The notes beneath the pieces were generated by a model. That model saw only the letters and a program-made list of their open reading frames with translations. It was not told the origin of the DNA and did not search any database. From an uncultured Fibrobacter sp. (GTDB lineage: Bacteria; Fibrobacterota; Fibrobacteria; Fibrobacterales; Fibrobacteraceae): a DNA stretch of 32,678 nucleotides. Location: assembly GCF_937877005.1 (NCBI RefSeq), contig NZ_CALEFV010000185.1:1-32678 (forward strand). The letters run 5' to 3'. Both the position numbers and the translations under genes were made by a program. How positions within the stretch are numbered: position 1 is the stretch's first letter; every line of letters begins with the position of its first letter. Positions 1-8,150 of this stretch are shown one piece after another.

Positions 1-563
1 AGCCAGCTTGCTGTGCTGTAGCGGTAAACCTCAACTGCAAGCTTGTTGCCCTTTTCTTTCAGATAGGGCGTGATGTTGAATTCGGAGGGAGTGAAGCTGT
101 CCTCGGCATAACCCACAAACTCGCCGTTCAGCCACACATAGATTGCAGTCTCTACACCTTGGAAGCTGATGAATGTTTCCTTGCCAAGCAAGGATGCATC
201 CACATCAAAGAACTTCACATAGCTTCCCACGGGGTTACGCTTCTGCGGAATCTGCGGAGGGATGAGGCTTTCCTGTCCCTCCCAAGGGTACTGGGTGTTG
301 ACATACTGCGGCTTGTCATAGCCCTGCAGCTGGATGTGTCCGGGGACGATGATGTCGTCGAAGCCTGTTACATCATAATCAGTCTGATAGAAATCAGCCG
401 GACGGTTGTCGGGATGTTCAGTGTATGCAAACTTCCATGTGCCGTTCAGTGACTGTTTCAGCTGCTGACCGCCCACGGTACAGAGATGGTCGGAATGCGC
501 CGGTTCACGGTTCACTGCAAATACTTCGGGATTTGCGAGCCATTCAAGTGTAGGTTTCATCAT
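1..563 (-). CDS. lacZ: Beta-galactosidase, GH2 family, N-terminal part (runs off left edge)
   Basis: The visible ~187 residues are the N-terminal sugar-binding/jelly-roll region of a large LacZ-type beta-galactosidase, which hydrolyses lactose and related beta-galactosides in the cytoplasm. Family signatures are LNGTWKFAY, the segment IIVPGHIQLQGYDKPQYVNT, and the EDSFTPSEFNIT stretch, all typical of GH2 LacZ. The catalytic TIM barrel lies outside the window. Two ATG codons are adjacent (563 and 560). GGAGGA at 568-573 gives 4 nt spacing to the first and 7 nt to the second, so 560 may be the real start. The ribosome site begins 1 nt after the stop of the permease gene, so the two are one operon. 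Firmicute-type gene; lactose as the substrate is inferred from the family and its neighbour. Confidence 0.9.
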   Translation of the reverse strand, partial: MMKPTLEWLANPEVFAVNREPAHSDHLCTVGGQQLKQSLNGTWKFAYTEHPDNRPADFYQTDYDVTGFDDIIVPGHIQLQGYDKPQYVNTQYPWEGQESLIPPQIPQKRNPVGSYVKFFDVDASLLGKETFISFQGVETAIYVWLNGEFVGYAEDSFTPSEFNITPYLKEKGNKLAVEVYRYSTASW

Positions 564-574
564 AATGTCCTCCT

Positions 575-2011
575 TTAAGAGTTATGTTCTTTGTCCCAGT
601 TTTCATTCGCCTTTTCAACTGTCAGCCTTGACAGCAGAATTGTAATCAAAAGATTGAGAAGCATCGGCAGCCAGAGATACATGAAGTGCAGCATATTGAT
701 GCAGGATTCCGGCTGTACAGCTGCATTTGCCACATAGCCGCCTGCTGCAAGAAGCCAGCCTGTGAGTGCAGTTCCGATACCGCCGCCGATTTTTACGCCG
801 AGAGATGAGCAGGAATACATTGTGCCGTCGATTCGCTTGCCCGTTGTGCGGTAGGTGTAATCAGAGCAGGCTGCGATCAGTGCGTTCAGGTCTCCCTGCA
901 TCGGGCTCATTGCAATTGCGGCTACACCTGTGAAGATGAGCATCATCGGGATGTTCTGCATATATCCGCCCACAACCACAAGTCCTCTTGCAATGGTGGA
1001 GATCAGGTAGCCTGTGAAGTTGAGCTTGTACATACCCTTGCATTTCTTGACAAGATAGGGAGTAATCAGCAGACCGCAGATCATGGGGATGTTGATTGCA
1101 AGTGAGAATGTACCAAGCAGATCCTCATCACCGAGAATGTAGGTCATGTAGTAAATACCCATACTGAGTGTGGCGGAGAAAAGCTGCGTCAGGATGTAGA
1201 CCGCACAGATGATGATGTAGTACTTGTTTGCAAGGAGCAGCTTTGCAGCATCAAGCAGTGAATACTTCCCGCTTTCGTCATCAGTGCGGTGTTCCTTGTC
1301 TGCAAGTTCAAAGTCGGGATAGGCATCTGCGGAGAATTTTGCGGCTTCTTCATCGGCATGATTTTCATTTTCCAGTTCTTCTTCGGGAAGCTCCTTGACG
1401 GAGAATACGGAGATGGTGTTGACCACCAGTCCGATGATTGCGTAGATGATGGCAATATTTCTCCAACCTTCTACACCGCCGCCGCACCAGTCAACGGCTT
1501 TCACAGTTATTGACTGGATCAGGAGGCTTGTGCCGAATGCGAAGATGAAGCGGATGGAACCCATTTGTACTCGCTCGTTGCCGTTTTTGGTGATGAGTGC
1601 AGTAAGTGCAGAATAGGCGATGTTGTTTGCGGTATAGAACACGGCATTGAGCAGTGTGTAGGTGATGAAGAAGTATGCATATTTTGCGACATCACCCCAT
1701 GTTGTAGGAATTGCAAAAATTGCAGCCAGCATAATACTGCAGCCGATGTAGGGAAACAGCATCCAGGGACGAGCCTTGCCGAGCTTCGTTTTGGTTTTGT
1801 CGATCAGCGAACCGAATATGACATCTGTAAATCCGTCAAAAATTTTTGAAACCATCATCAGCGTTCCGACAATGCCTGCGTTCAGTCCTGCTGTATCGGT
1901 CAGATAGATCATAACAAAGGTGGCGAGGAAGGCATATACCACGTTTCCTGCGATATCTCCTGATCCGTATCCGATTTTGTTGTACCATTTCAGGTATTTC
2001 TTTTCAGTCAT
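575..2011 (-). CDS. GPH-family (MelB-like) sugar:cation symporter, probable lactose/galactoside permease
   Basis: A 478-residue polytopic membrane protein of the glycoside-pentoside-hexuronide:cation symporter family, which imports sugars using a cation gradient. The N-terminus (KIGYGSGDIAGN) and the loop with DGFTDVIFGSLIDKTKTKLGKARPW are the MelB/XylP hallmark: D-x-x-x-D in helix 2 and the K-x-G-K-x-R-PW loop. About 12 hydrophobic segments are visible, split by an acidic central cytoplasmic loop near residues 210-250. Start chosen at the ATG at 2011 because GGAGAG lies 7 nt upstream; a longer reading from 2038 has no such site. It is followed 1 nt later by the lacZ ribosome site. The pairing with beta-galactosidase suggests a galactoside substrate, which is inference. 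Confidence 0.9.
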   Translation of the reverse strand: MTEKKYLKWYNKIGYGSGDIAGNVVYAFLATFVMIYLTDTAGLNAGIVGTLMMVSKIFDGFTDVIFGSLIDKTKTKLGKARPWMLFPYIGCSIMLAAIFAIPTTWGDVAKYAYFFITYTLLNAVFYTANNIAYSALTALITKNGNERVQMGSIRFIFAFGTSLLIQSITVKAVDWCGGGVEGWRNIAIIYAIIGLVVNTISVFSVKELPEEELENENHADEEAAKFSADAYPDFELADKEHRTDDESGKYSLLDAAKLLLANKYYIIICAVYILTQLFSATLSMGIYYMTYILGDEDLLGTFSLAINIPMICGLLITPYLVKKCKGMYKLNFTGYLISTIARGLVVVGGYMQNIPMMLIFTGVAAIAMSPMQGDLNALIAACSDYTYRTTGKRIDGTMYSCSSLGVKIGGGIGTALTGWLLAAGGYVANAAVQPESCINMLHFMYLWLPMLLNLLITILLSRLTVEKANENWDKEHNS

Positions 2012-2143
2012 GTTACTCTCTCCTTCAAACGAATTCATTGTGATTTTTACATATGTCCGAAGCAGGTCTCGAGTTCTGCTTTGGGAACAGTATCCGTATC
2101 ATCCGGAGTACTGTAATTCGATGAAAGGCGCCTTTACTTTCTG

Positions 2144-2172
2144 ATTCTATTCTACCACGTTTTTTGCGTCAA
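2144..2172 (-). promoter_or_regulatory. Sigma-A-type promoter of the permease-lacZ operon
   Basis: Reading the minus strand, TTGACG (2172-2167) and TAGAAT (2149-2144) are separated by 17 bp. It lies about 130 nt upstream of the permease start and faces away from the regulator gene. A second TAGAA overlaps just upstream of the -10. Transcription start has not been shown. Confidence 0.65.
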
Positions 2173-2182
2173 ATCCATAAAC

Positions 2183-2208
2183 ACAATGGTACAAAATATG
2201 CACAAAAT
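2183..2208. promoter_or_regulatory. Candidate operator: 11-bp-spaced ACAAAAT direct repeats
   Basis: ACAAAAT occurs at 2191-2197 and again at 2202-2208, with a degenerate ACAAT-containing copy at about 2183. They sit immediately upstream of the permease -35 and between the two divergent promoters. AraC-family activators often bind direct repeats about one helical turn apart next to the -35, so this is a reasonable target for the adjacent regulator. The assignment is inference. Confidence 0.3.
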
Positions 2209-2220
2209 GATACTTTGCTA

Positions 2221-2249
2221 TTGCAATGAGGATTCAGATATGCTATAAT
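2221..2249 (+). promoter_or_regulatory. Sigma-A-type promoter of the AraC-family gene
   Basis: TTGCAA (2221-2226) and TATAAT (2244-2249) are separated by exactly 17 bp, with a TG one base before the -10 as in extended -10 promoters. This predicts transcription starting near 2256 and a ~24-nt leader containing the AGGAGG ribosome site. Confidence 0.7.
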
Positions 2250-2279
2250 GGAGAAAAGAACACAGAAGGAGGTCTGTGC

Positions 2280-3137
2280 ATGTATACGAACGTTGCCTAT
2301 CTGCATAATTCCCTCACCGACATGGTGGATGAAAGTCGTTCACTGATCGTCACCAGCTGCGGATATTATCGTGTCCACAGCCGATCCGTGGTTTCGACCG
2401 AACGTCCGCAGGGTAGAAGAGATTATCAGCTTTTGTACATCGCAAAAGGCAAGGGATATTTTTATTTCGATGGACTTGACGGGAAAGAAACGGTTATTAC
2501 GGAAGGTAACATGATCCTGTTCCGTCCGGGAGAGATGCAGTATTACTACTACCATGCTCCCGACAAAACCGAGGTGTACTGGGTGCATTTTACAGGACGC
2601 ATGGTGGAGGGAATTCTGGATAACTATGAAATGCCGCAAAAGGAAAATGTATTCTATACGGGAACATCCCCCGACTATGCGTGGCTGTACCGTCAGATGA
2701 TACAGGAATTACAGCTGTGCCGACCGAACTATGAAGAGCTGCTGACGCTCAATCTGCGGCACATCTTCATCCAGATCAACCGCTACATCAAAGAGGGACG
2801 CAAAAAGGGCAGCGACGCGCAGAACGAGATCGAGCGTGCCACCCATTATTTCAATGAACACTACAACGAGCAGATCAATATTGACGATTATGCCGCCTCA
2901 CGGCACATGAGCACCTGCTGGTTTATCCGCAGTTTCCGGCAGATCGTGAAGGTCACACCGATGCAGTACATTCTCTCCCTGCGGATGGCGAATGCACAGA
3001 GCTTACTCGAATCGACGGAGTACAACATCTCCGAGATTGCAGAAGCGGTCGGATATGACAATCCCCTGTATTTCAGCAGGCTGTTTCATAAGCATATCGG
3101 GGTGTCGCCGTCGGAGTACAGGAAACAAAGAACATAA
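2280..3137 (+). CDS. AraC-family transcriptional regulator
   Basis: A 285-residue regulator. The N-terminal half is a cupin-type AraC ligand-binding domain (LLYIAKGKGYFYFDG, then MILFRPGEMQYYYY, roughly residues 45-105). The C-terminal ~100 residues carry the double helix-turn-helix, including NISEIAEAVGYDNPLYFSRL and the closing FHKHIGVSPSEYRK motif. The ATG at 2280 is chosen because AGGAGG lies 7 nt upstream; the in-frame ATG at 2226 overlaps the promoter -35 and cannot be used from that promoter. It is divergent from the permease-lacZ operon with a shared 270-bp control region, so it most likely activates that operon in response to the sugar. The ligand is not visible. Confidence 0.9.
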   Translation: MYTNVAYLHNSLTDMVDESRSLIVTSCGYYRVHSRSVVSTERPQGRRDYQLLYIAKGKGYFYFDGLDGKETVITEGNMILFRPGEMQYYYYHAPDKTEVYWVHFTGRMVEGILDNYEMPQKENVFYTGTSPDYAWLYRQMIQELQLCRPNYEELLTLNLRHIFIQINRYIKEGRKKGSDAQNEIERATHYFNEHYNEQINIDDYAASRHMSTCWFIRSFRQIVKVTPMQYILSLRMANAQSLLESTEYNISEIAEAVGYDNPLYFSRLFHKHIGVSPSEYRKQRT

Positions 3138-3195
3138 TAGGGGCGTTCACTTGCCATGCGAGCGGCATTGATTCCATTATATCGGGATAAGTATA

Positions 3196-3224
3196 TTGAA
3201 AAAGAGGGCTGAATGTGATAGAAT
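3196..3224 (+). promoter_or_regulatory. Sigma-A-type promoter of the isochorismatase-family gene
   Basis: TTGAAA (3196-3201) and TAGAAT (3219-3224) with a 17-bp spacer, 33 nt upstream of the ATG at 3257. An AGGAGG ribosome site lies between. Confidence 0.6.
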
Positions 3225-3256
3225 GGAAGTAACAGATTATCTTCAGGAGGTACATC

Positions 3257-3781
3257 ATGGTATTACTCATCGTAGACACACAGAAACTCATCATGAACGA
3301 AAGGTTATATAGGTTCGAGGAACTTGCAGCCAACATCAGAACTCTCATCCATACCGCAAGGCAAAACGGCATTGAAGTGATCTACATTCGTCACGATGAC
3401 GGCGAGGACAAGCCTCTTACCAAAGGCAAAGACGGCTTTGAGATCTGCGAAGCGTTTGCACCTGATGAGGGCGAAATGATTTTTGATAAAACCGTCAACA
3501 GTCCGTTCCGTGATACGGGACTTTTGGAATACTTGAAATCCAAAGACGAAACAGAACTGATCGTTGCTGGACTACAAACGGACTACTGCATGGATGCCAC
3601 GGTAAAATGCGGATTTGAGCATGGTTTCAAGGTATATGTGCCAGCCTACACCAATTCCACTTTTGACAATGCGTTCATGACAGCAGAGGAAACCTACCGC
3701 TATTACAATGTCTTTATGTGGAACGGCAGGTATGCAGAGTGCATTTCTATGAAGGTAATGCTTCAGAAAATGGAGAAATAA
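3257..3781 (+). CDS. Isochorismatase-family cysteine hydrolase
   Basis: A 174-residue single-domain protein of the isochorismatase/nicotinamidase-like fold. The family triad is readable: Asp7 in LLIVDTQ, Lys78 in FDKTVNSPF, and the nucleophile Cys111 in VAGLQTDYCMDATV. Members hydrolyse small amides or similar substrates (nicotinamide, N-carbamoyl compounds, isochorismate); which one applies here cannot be told from the sequence. AGGAGG is 6 nt upstream of the ATG, and a separate promoter precedes it, so it is probably monocistronic. The truncated GNAT remnant begins 1 nt after its stop and may once have been a second gene in this unit. Confidence 0.88.
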   Translation: MVLLIVDTQKLIMNERLYRFEELAANIRTLIHTARQNGIEVIYIRHDDGEDKPLTKGKDGFEICEAFAPDEGEMIFDKTVNSPFRDTGLLEYLKSKDETELIVAGLQTDYCMDATVKCGFEHGFKVYVPAYTNSTFDNAFMTAEETYRYYNVFMWNGRYAECISMKVMLQKMEK

Positions 3782-3782
3782 C

Positions 3783-3851
3783 ATGAAAATCATACAGTTT
3801 GAACCCCGATACCGTGATGACCTGATCTTCATGATCCTCGAAGCCAAAAAT
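3783..3851 (+). pseudogene. Truncated GNAT-family acetyltransferase (N-terminal fragment)
   Basis: An ATG just after the isochorismatase stop opens MKIIQFEPRYRDDLIFMILE, followed by AKN. From memory of the family this looks like the start of GNAT acetyltransferases common in Firmicutes. After about 23 residues the resemblance stops and the frame runs through unrelated sequence to an early stop. The next bases belong to a serine recombinase in another frame. The fragment is too short to fold or work. Family assignment rests on a short match. Confidence 0.5.
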
Positions 3852-3852
3852 C

Positions 3853-4137
3853 AGTTCCAATCCCGACTGGGTGCTTGTGGATGTATACGCTGATGACGGT
3901 ATCAGTGCAACATCTACCAAGAACCGTGAGGAGTTCAACAGGATGATTGAGGACTGCAAACTGGGAGAAATTGATATGATCTTTACAAAGTCCATCAGTC
4001 GTTTTGCCCGAAATACTGTAGATTGCCTGAATTACATCCGTGAACTGAAAGCAATGAACATTCCGGTATTTTTCGAGAAAGAGTCCATCAACACGATGGA
4101 CGCAAAGGGTGAATTCATGCTCACCATCATGGCATGA
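3853..4137 (+). pseudogene. Serine recombinase remnant (resolvase catalytic domain fragment)
   Basis: Reads SSNPDWVLVDVYADDGISAT, then KNREEFNRMIEDCKLGEIDM, KSISRFARNTVDCLNYIREL and FEKESINTMDAKGEFML-TIMA. These are the middle of the resolvase-type N-terminal domain of large serine recombinases found on Firmicute integrative elements. The beginning with the nucleophilic serine region is missing. The end stops at TIMA with TGA where relatives continue into the large recombinase and zinc-ribbon domains. It is therefore a dead fragment, probably a scar left by a mobile element that entered or removed the GNAT gene. Confidence 0.8.
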
Positions 4138-4140
4138 AGA

Positions 4141-4173
4141 AAACCTGCTTTCCTTTGCGGTCAGCAGGTTTTT
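4141..4173. terminator. Rho-independent terminator, probably bidirectional
   Basis: AAACCTGCT (4141-4149) pairs with AGCAGGTTT (4163-4171), followed on the plus strand by TT. On the minus strand the same stem is followed by TTCTTC. It lies directly after the recombinase remnant and 8 nt past the stop of the leftward membrane-protein gene, so it can end transcription from both sides. Confidence 0.6.
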
Positions 4174-4181
4174 GTACACAT

Positions 4182-5198
4182 TCAGTTATGCCGAACATCG
4201 AATTTTTCTTTCATAAATGAACATCCAACCAGAACAAGCAGCAACATTGATTTAACCATATACAAAATAGTAATCCATGCGGCTGTTACACCCTCCATAT
4301 CGAAGGTAAACCGGGTGATATTGGCAAGAGGATTCAGAATTTCTCCTGCAATCAGACCAACCCTTTTTACTCCTCCAACATATTCTTCATTTGGAACAAT
4401 TTGAGGGTCGTAAGCATCTTCTTCAACGAAAAACTGATTCGTCTCACTATCGTAATAATTATCAAAATCTGGATTTTTGTATCTTTCATCAATCTCATAC
4501 AGATAATCGAAAGATCCTATTGTTTTAGGATTACTGAGATAAATTTCTGAAATAATGCCGCCATAATAGAAAACGACCGACAGAACAAAAAGCACAGGCA
4601 CCAGAATATTCCTAAAACGAATTCGCCGTATCATCCATGCGTAAACAGCCGATGCTGCTAACATAACAAGCAGCTGACATATAAGCATCAGAATAATGTT
4701 TGGAGTAAACAATGCCATTCTGAATCCATTGCACAGTAATACCAGGAATACGATTCCAATTTGCACCGCAAAACTGAGCAGACTGCCTAATACCACATCC
4801 CAGTACTGTTTCCTTGCATCTTTCCCGTTCTTCTTAAATAGGAAGTACTGAAGAAATATAAATGAAAAAAACGTATATAGTATAGAACAGCTTATAAAAA
4901 TACCGGTAAACGTTTCATCTATTGCAGGAAGGGATTCGCTGAAATATGCTGCTGCCTGTGCTTCATCCATAACTTCCATATCCACGCCTTTGTTAAGCTG
5001 TATTAATATACTGTTATATAAAATACCAACCTTTGTATACGCATAGGAGGACATACCTACAGCATCATTATAGGATTTTGTAAACGGTATAGTGCTTGCT
5101 ATATTCATTGACAACGTGACCATATATACAATTACAAACGTAATTAACGAAATGACTGCAAGTTTGTTGTTCTTTGCAAATTCTCTGATTTTGTCCAT
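4182..5198 (-). CDS. Polytopic membrane protein of unknown function
   Basis: A 338-residue protein I do not recognise. About six hydrophobic segments are visible: KLAVISLITFVIVYMVTL near the N-terminus, then stretches around FISCSILYTFFSFIFLQYFL, WDVVLGSLLSFAVQIGIVFL, NIILMLICQLLVMLAASAVY, ILVPVLFVLSVVFYYGGII, and a final one near the C-terminus. Between helices 1 and 2, and again between 5 and 6, are longer polar loops, the latter rich in Asp/Glu/Tyr/Asn. The topology resembles ABC-2-type permease subunits, but no ATPase gene is adjacent, so that is only a possibility. Start taken at the ATG at 5198, with AAAGGAAA upstream; an ATG at 5237 lacks a ribosome site. The DNA looks more A+T-rich than the flanking rlmD/hemZ genes. 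Confidence 0.7.
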   Translation of the reverse strand: MDKIREFAKNNKLAVISLITFVIVYMVTLSMNIASTIPFTKSYNDAVGMSSYAYTKVGILYNSILIQLNKGVDMEVMDEAQAAAYFSESLPAIDETFTGIFISCSILYTFFSFIFLQYFLFKKNGKDARKQYWDVVLGSLLSFAVQIGIVFLVLLCNGFRMALFTPNIILMLICQLLVMLAASAVYAWMIRRIRFRNILVPVLFVLSVVFYYGGIISEIYLSNPKTIGSFDYLYEIDERYKNPDFDNYYDSETNQFFVEEDAYDPQIVPNEEYVGGVKRVGLIAGEILNPLANITRFTFDMEGVTAAWITILYMVKSMLLLVLVGCSFMKEKFDVRHN

Positions 5199-5238
5199 TC
5201 TTGATTTCCTTTCAGTGTAGCTAAAATATCGTTTCATG

Positions 5239-5523
5239 GTTTTCTAAATTATGATCGTGTTCTATGAAATATCTCCGACATCCAAACCCCACACTCTCAC
5301 ACCCGTGTTATCCAATCCCCACACAAATATGCGTGTGTGTGTATTTGTTGTCAAAGCCGATTTTCCACTGCTTTCTTATCACGCACAGCAAAAATGCCTG
5401 TACTGAGGAAGAAATCAGCAGGTTGATTTTTGAAAAAGTGCGTAGAACTGGGCTTTACCGTGATTTGATCCATGCACGGTATACCACTCATCCTCAAGCA
5501 GTATCCAAACTCGGATTCGGGCA
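5239..5523. other. Intergenic stretch with no supported gene
   Basis: About 285 bp between the membrane-protein gene and the stop of rlmD. It contains a CA/GT-rich patch near 5325-5345 and a short plus-strand open stretch near 5400-5500 (EEEISRLIFEKVRRTGLYRD) that resembles nothing I can name and overlaps rlmD without its own ribosome site. It may hold decayed coding sequence. No promoter or terminator stood out. Confidence 0.4.
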
Positions 5524-6882
5524 TTACGCCTTATCCCTCGACATCAATACCACGCACTCAACGTGTCCCGTCCCCGGAAACAGATCCACTGCTCTCACCT
5601 TTTCCACCGCATAACCGCGTTCTGCGAACAGTGCCGCGTCCCTTGCGGCAGTGGAGGGGTTGCAGGAGATCATGACAACGCGCTTTGGGGACATGGCGGC
5701 AACTGCGTCAATGCAGGGGATGTCACAGCCCTTGCGCGGGGGATCAAGCACCACCACATCGGGGGCTGTCCCCTCCCCTTTCAGCTTCTGCGCGATCTCG
5801 CCGGCATCACCGCAGTGAAACTGCGCGTTCGCGATACCATTTCTAAGGGCGTTTTCCCTTGCGTTCTCCACTGCCTCCGGAATCACCTCCGCGCCGATCA
5901 GCTCCCCTGCCCTGTCCGCCATCGAAAGCCCGATCGTGCCCGCGCCGCAGTACAGATCCAGCAGAAGCTCTCCGCCCGATAGCTGGGCGTATTCCTTTGC
6001 AATGCCGTACAGACGCTCTGCCTGCGCGGTGTTCACCTGATAAAATGACTGGGGTGAAATCTCGATGGCATTGCCGCACATCCTGTCTGAAATCACCGGC
6101 TTTCCGGCAAGCACATTCAGCGTTTTTCCCAGTATTACGTTGGTTTTCTCCGGATTGATATTCTCGGTAATGCTCACAAGCTCCGGAAATCTGCTTTGCA
6201 GATCGGCGAGAAGATACTGCACCTTTCTGCGGATGGACTTGCGCACCACCAGACACAGCGCGATCTCTCCGCTGTGATAGCCGCGGCGCAGGTAGATGTG
6301 CCGAAGAAGTCCCGTGTTCGTCCGTTCGTCATATGCCGAAATGCCGGCGTTCTGCAATGCCGGCAGGAGATAGTCCAGTATCTGCGTAAAAATCTCCGGC
6401 TGGAGCAGACAGCCCGTGAACGGGATCACCCGATGGCTGTGTCTGGCATAAAATCCGCAGACGAGCTTTCCATCCTGCATGGCAACCGGATACTGGGCTT
6501 TGTTTCTGTATGCAGTTCTCCCCTCGCTTCCGGCGATTTCCTCAAATTCTGGCGAAAGCCTGCCGATCCTGGTGAAGGCATCACGCACCTGCTCCGCCTT
6601 ATAGCGCAGTTCCTCCTCATAGGTCACATGGCGGAAGACACAGCCGCCGCACTGCCGGAAGACGGGACAATCCGGTTCGCAGCGTTCCTGCGCAGGCTCA
6701 GTCAGCTCCTCGATGATGCCGAATGCGTAGCTTTTGAGCACCTTCACGATCTTCACGCGCAGCTTGTCACCGACAGCAGTCATGGGCACAAAAACTGCCA
6801 TGCCGTCAATGCGGCAGACACCGCTGCCCTCGGCGGTCATGCCGGTGATCTGCGCTTGATAGATCTCATTCTTCTTCAGCAT
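5524..6882 (-). CDS. rlmD: 23S rRNA (uracil-C5)-methyltransferase, RlmD/RlmCD type
   Basis: A 452-residue SAM-dependent methyltransferase of the TrmA/RumA family that makes 5-methyluridine in 23S rRNA. In order it has a TRAM RNA-binding domain (about residues 1-60), an iron-sulfur cluster site with Cys72, Cys78, Cys81 (CPVFRQCGGC) and probably Cys158, the SAM-binding LLDLYCGAGTIGLSMA near residue 305, VVLDPPRKGC, and the catalytic-Cys motif VMISCNPSTAARD. The closing FPGTGHVECVVL is also typical. The ATG at 6882 is preceded by GGAGG at 8 nt. It overlaps the end of hemZ by 17 nt, so the two are coupled. In Firmicutes a single enzyme (RlmCD) often does two sites; which applies here is not visible. 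Confidence 0.92.
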   Translation of the reverse strand: MLKKNEIYQAQITGMTAEGSGVCRIDGMAVFVPMTAVGDKLRVKIVKVLKSYAFGIIEELTEPAQERCEPDCPVFRQCGGCVFRHVTYEEELRYKAEQVRDAFTRIGRLSPEFEEIAGSEGRTAYRNKAQYPVAMQDGKLVCGFYARHSHRVIPFTGCLLQPEIFTQILDYLLPALQNAGISAYDERTNTGLLRHIYLRRGYHSGEIALCLVVRKSIRRKVQYLLADLQSRFPELVSITENINPEKTNVILGKTLNVLAGKPVISDRMCGNAIEISPQSFYQVNTAQAERLYGIAKEYAQLSGGELLLDLYCGAGTIGLSMADRAGELIGAEVIPEAVENARENALRNGIANAQFHCGDAGEIAQKLKGEGTAPDVVVLDPPRKGCDIPCIDAVAAMSPKRVVMISCNPSTAARDAALFAERGYAVEKVRAVDLFPGTGHVECVVLMSRDKA

Positions 6883-8133
6883 GTTCCGCACCTCCGTTTT
6901 CTGCCATTCTTTGCAGGATCTCCTCGATCTCATTTTTCTTGCCCATGAGCTTTTCAAAGCGGCTGATGTACTCATAGGGGAATTTGTAATTGTGCACGCG
7001 CGTGATCTTGCCGTTCGGCTCAACAAGCTTGGTCGATGCCGCACAGCCCGCGCCGAGGATGGTCTGGGTTTCGTCCATGATCAGGATGTTGTACAGATTC
7101 TCCTTGCCCTGCCGCGCATAGCCGACATTCTCCAGATTGCCGACCGTGTTCTTCTGTCGGTACATATAGTACGGTCTGTAGCCGTTTTCGGGGAGTGCCC
7201 TTGCGGACAGCCCTGCCATTTTTTCGACCACTGCAATATGCTGATCCGAGCCGCCGCTGTAGAGATCCGCCGCACGCTTGAGCGTGAGGGTATGCACGGT
7301 GATGCTGTCGGGGGCAAGAGCCATGACACGTTCGAGCGTGTCCGCAAAGCCCTTGTAGGTATCGGTCGGGAGTCCGGCGATGAGATCCATGTTGATGTCA
7401 TCAAAGCCCAGCTCCCTTGCCAGCAGAAATGCGTCGATCGCCTGCTGTGCGGTGTGCCGTCTGCCGATGGCTTCAAGCACGGAATCCTGCAAGGTCTGGG
7501 GATTGACGGAAATTCTGGTCGCGCCCATTTCCTTGATGACGCGCAGCTTGTCCTCGGTGATGGTGTCCGCGCGTCCTGCCTCGACGGTGTATTCCCGCGC
7601 ACCGGCAATGTCGATATGCGTGCGGATCGCCTCCATGACCTGCCGCAGCTGCTGCACGGAAATGGAAGTGGGCGTGCCGCCGCCGATGTAGACGGACTGG
7701 ACATGCAGACCGTATTTCCGGATGATCTCACCGAGTATTGCAATTTCCCTGCAAAGATGGGTGATGTAGTCGGGAATGAGCTGCATGGCACTGTCCATTG
7801 AGTGGGACACGAAGGAACAATAGCTGCATCTGGTGGGGCAGAACGGGATGGAGATGTACAGTCCGATCTCCTTTGCACTGTGCGGCAGGATGGGCTGCTG
7901 GATGAGGGCGGTGTCCATGGCAAGCTGCATTTTCTCGTCGGAAATGAGGAAACGCTCCTGCAAATGGCGGCTTGCCTGTTCGGGTGTCATGCCGCTGTCA
8001 AGGAGCTGGATGACACGGCGCACGGGACGGATGCCGGTGAGCAGTCCCCACGGGGGCGTGTAGCCGGTCATCTCCTGCAGGGTTTCATAGAGCAGGCGGC
8101 ACAGGGCATATTCCAGCTCGGTGTCCTTGACAT
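6866..8133 (-). pseudogene. hemZ: Coproporphyrinogen dehydrogenase HemZ (radical SAM), N-terminus replaced
   Basis: The ~420 C-terminal residues of HemZ, an oxygen-independent coproporphyrinogen III oxidase-like radical SAM protein of Firmicutes. The segment TGYTPPWGLLTGIRPVRR marks the family. The cluster motif is FCPTRCSYC (Cys212, 216, 219 of the combined frame), with GGGTPTS at 264-270, AGRADTITEDKL, the INMDLIAGLP strand, and the C-terminal QKNTVGNLENVGYA. From what I recall of Bacillus HemZ, about 115 N-terminal residues should precede DTELEYALCR; here they are replaced in frame by a HAD phosphatase start. The stop overlaps the rlmD start. Complete radical-SAM core, but the gene as assembled is chimeric and probably intact in its true genome. 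Confidence 0.85.
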
Positions 8134-8150
8134 CGGGGCGCAGGTTGAGC
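8110..8150. other. Inferred junction between Firmicute-type and Fibrobacter-type DNA
   Basis: On the minus strand the frame changes family here, from HAD phosphatase (ending around DPTLNLRPD) to HemZ (starting around DTELEYALCR). To the left all genes and signals look Firmicute; to the right they look Fibrobacter-type. The exact base cannot be fixed because no reference copy of either parent is available. No insertion sequence, tRNA or direct repeat marks the point. Confidence 0.7.

Noticed and set aside
5264..5614. A 116-codon plus-strand ORF between the membrane protein and rlmD
   Set aside because: No ribosome site, overlaps the rlmD 3' end, and the N-terminal part is Pro/His/Cys low-complexity. 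Only the middle (EISRLIFEKVRRTGLYRD) looks protein-like, too little to call.
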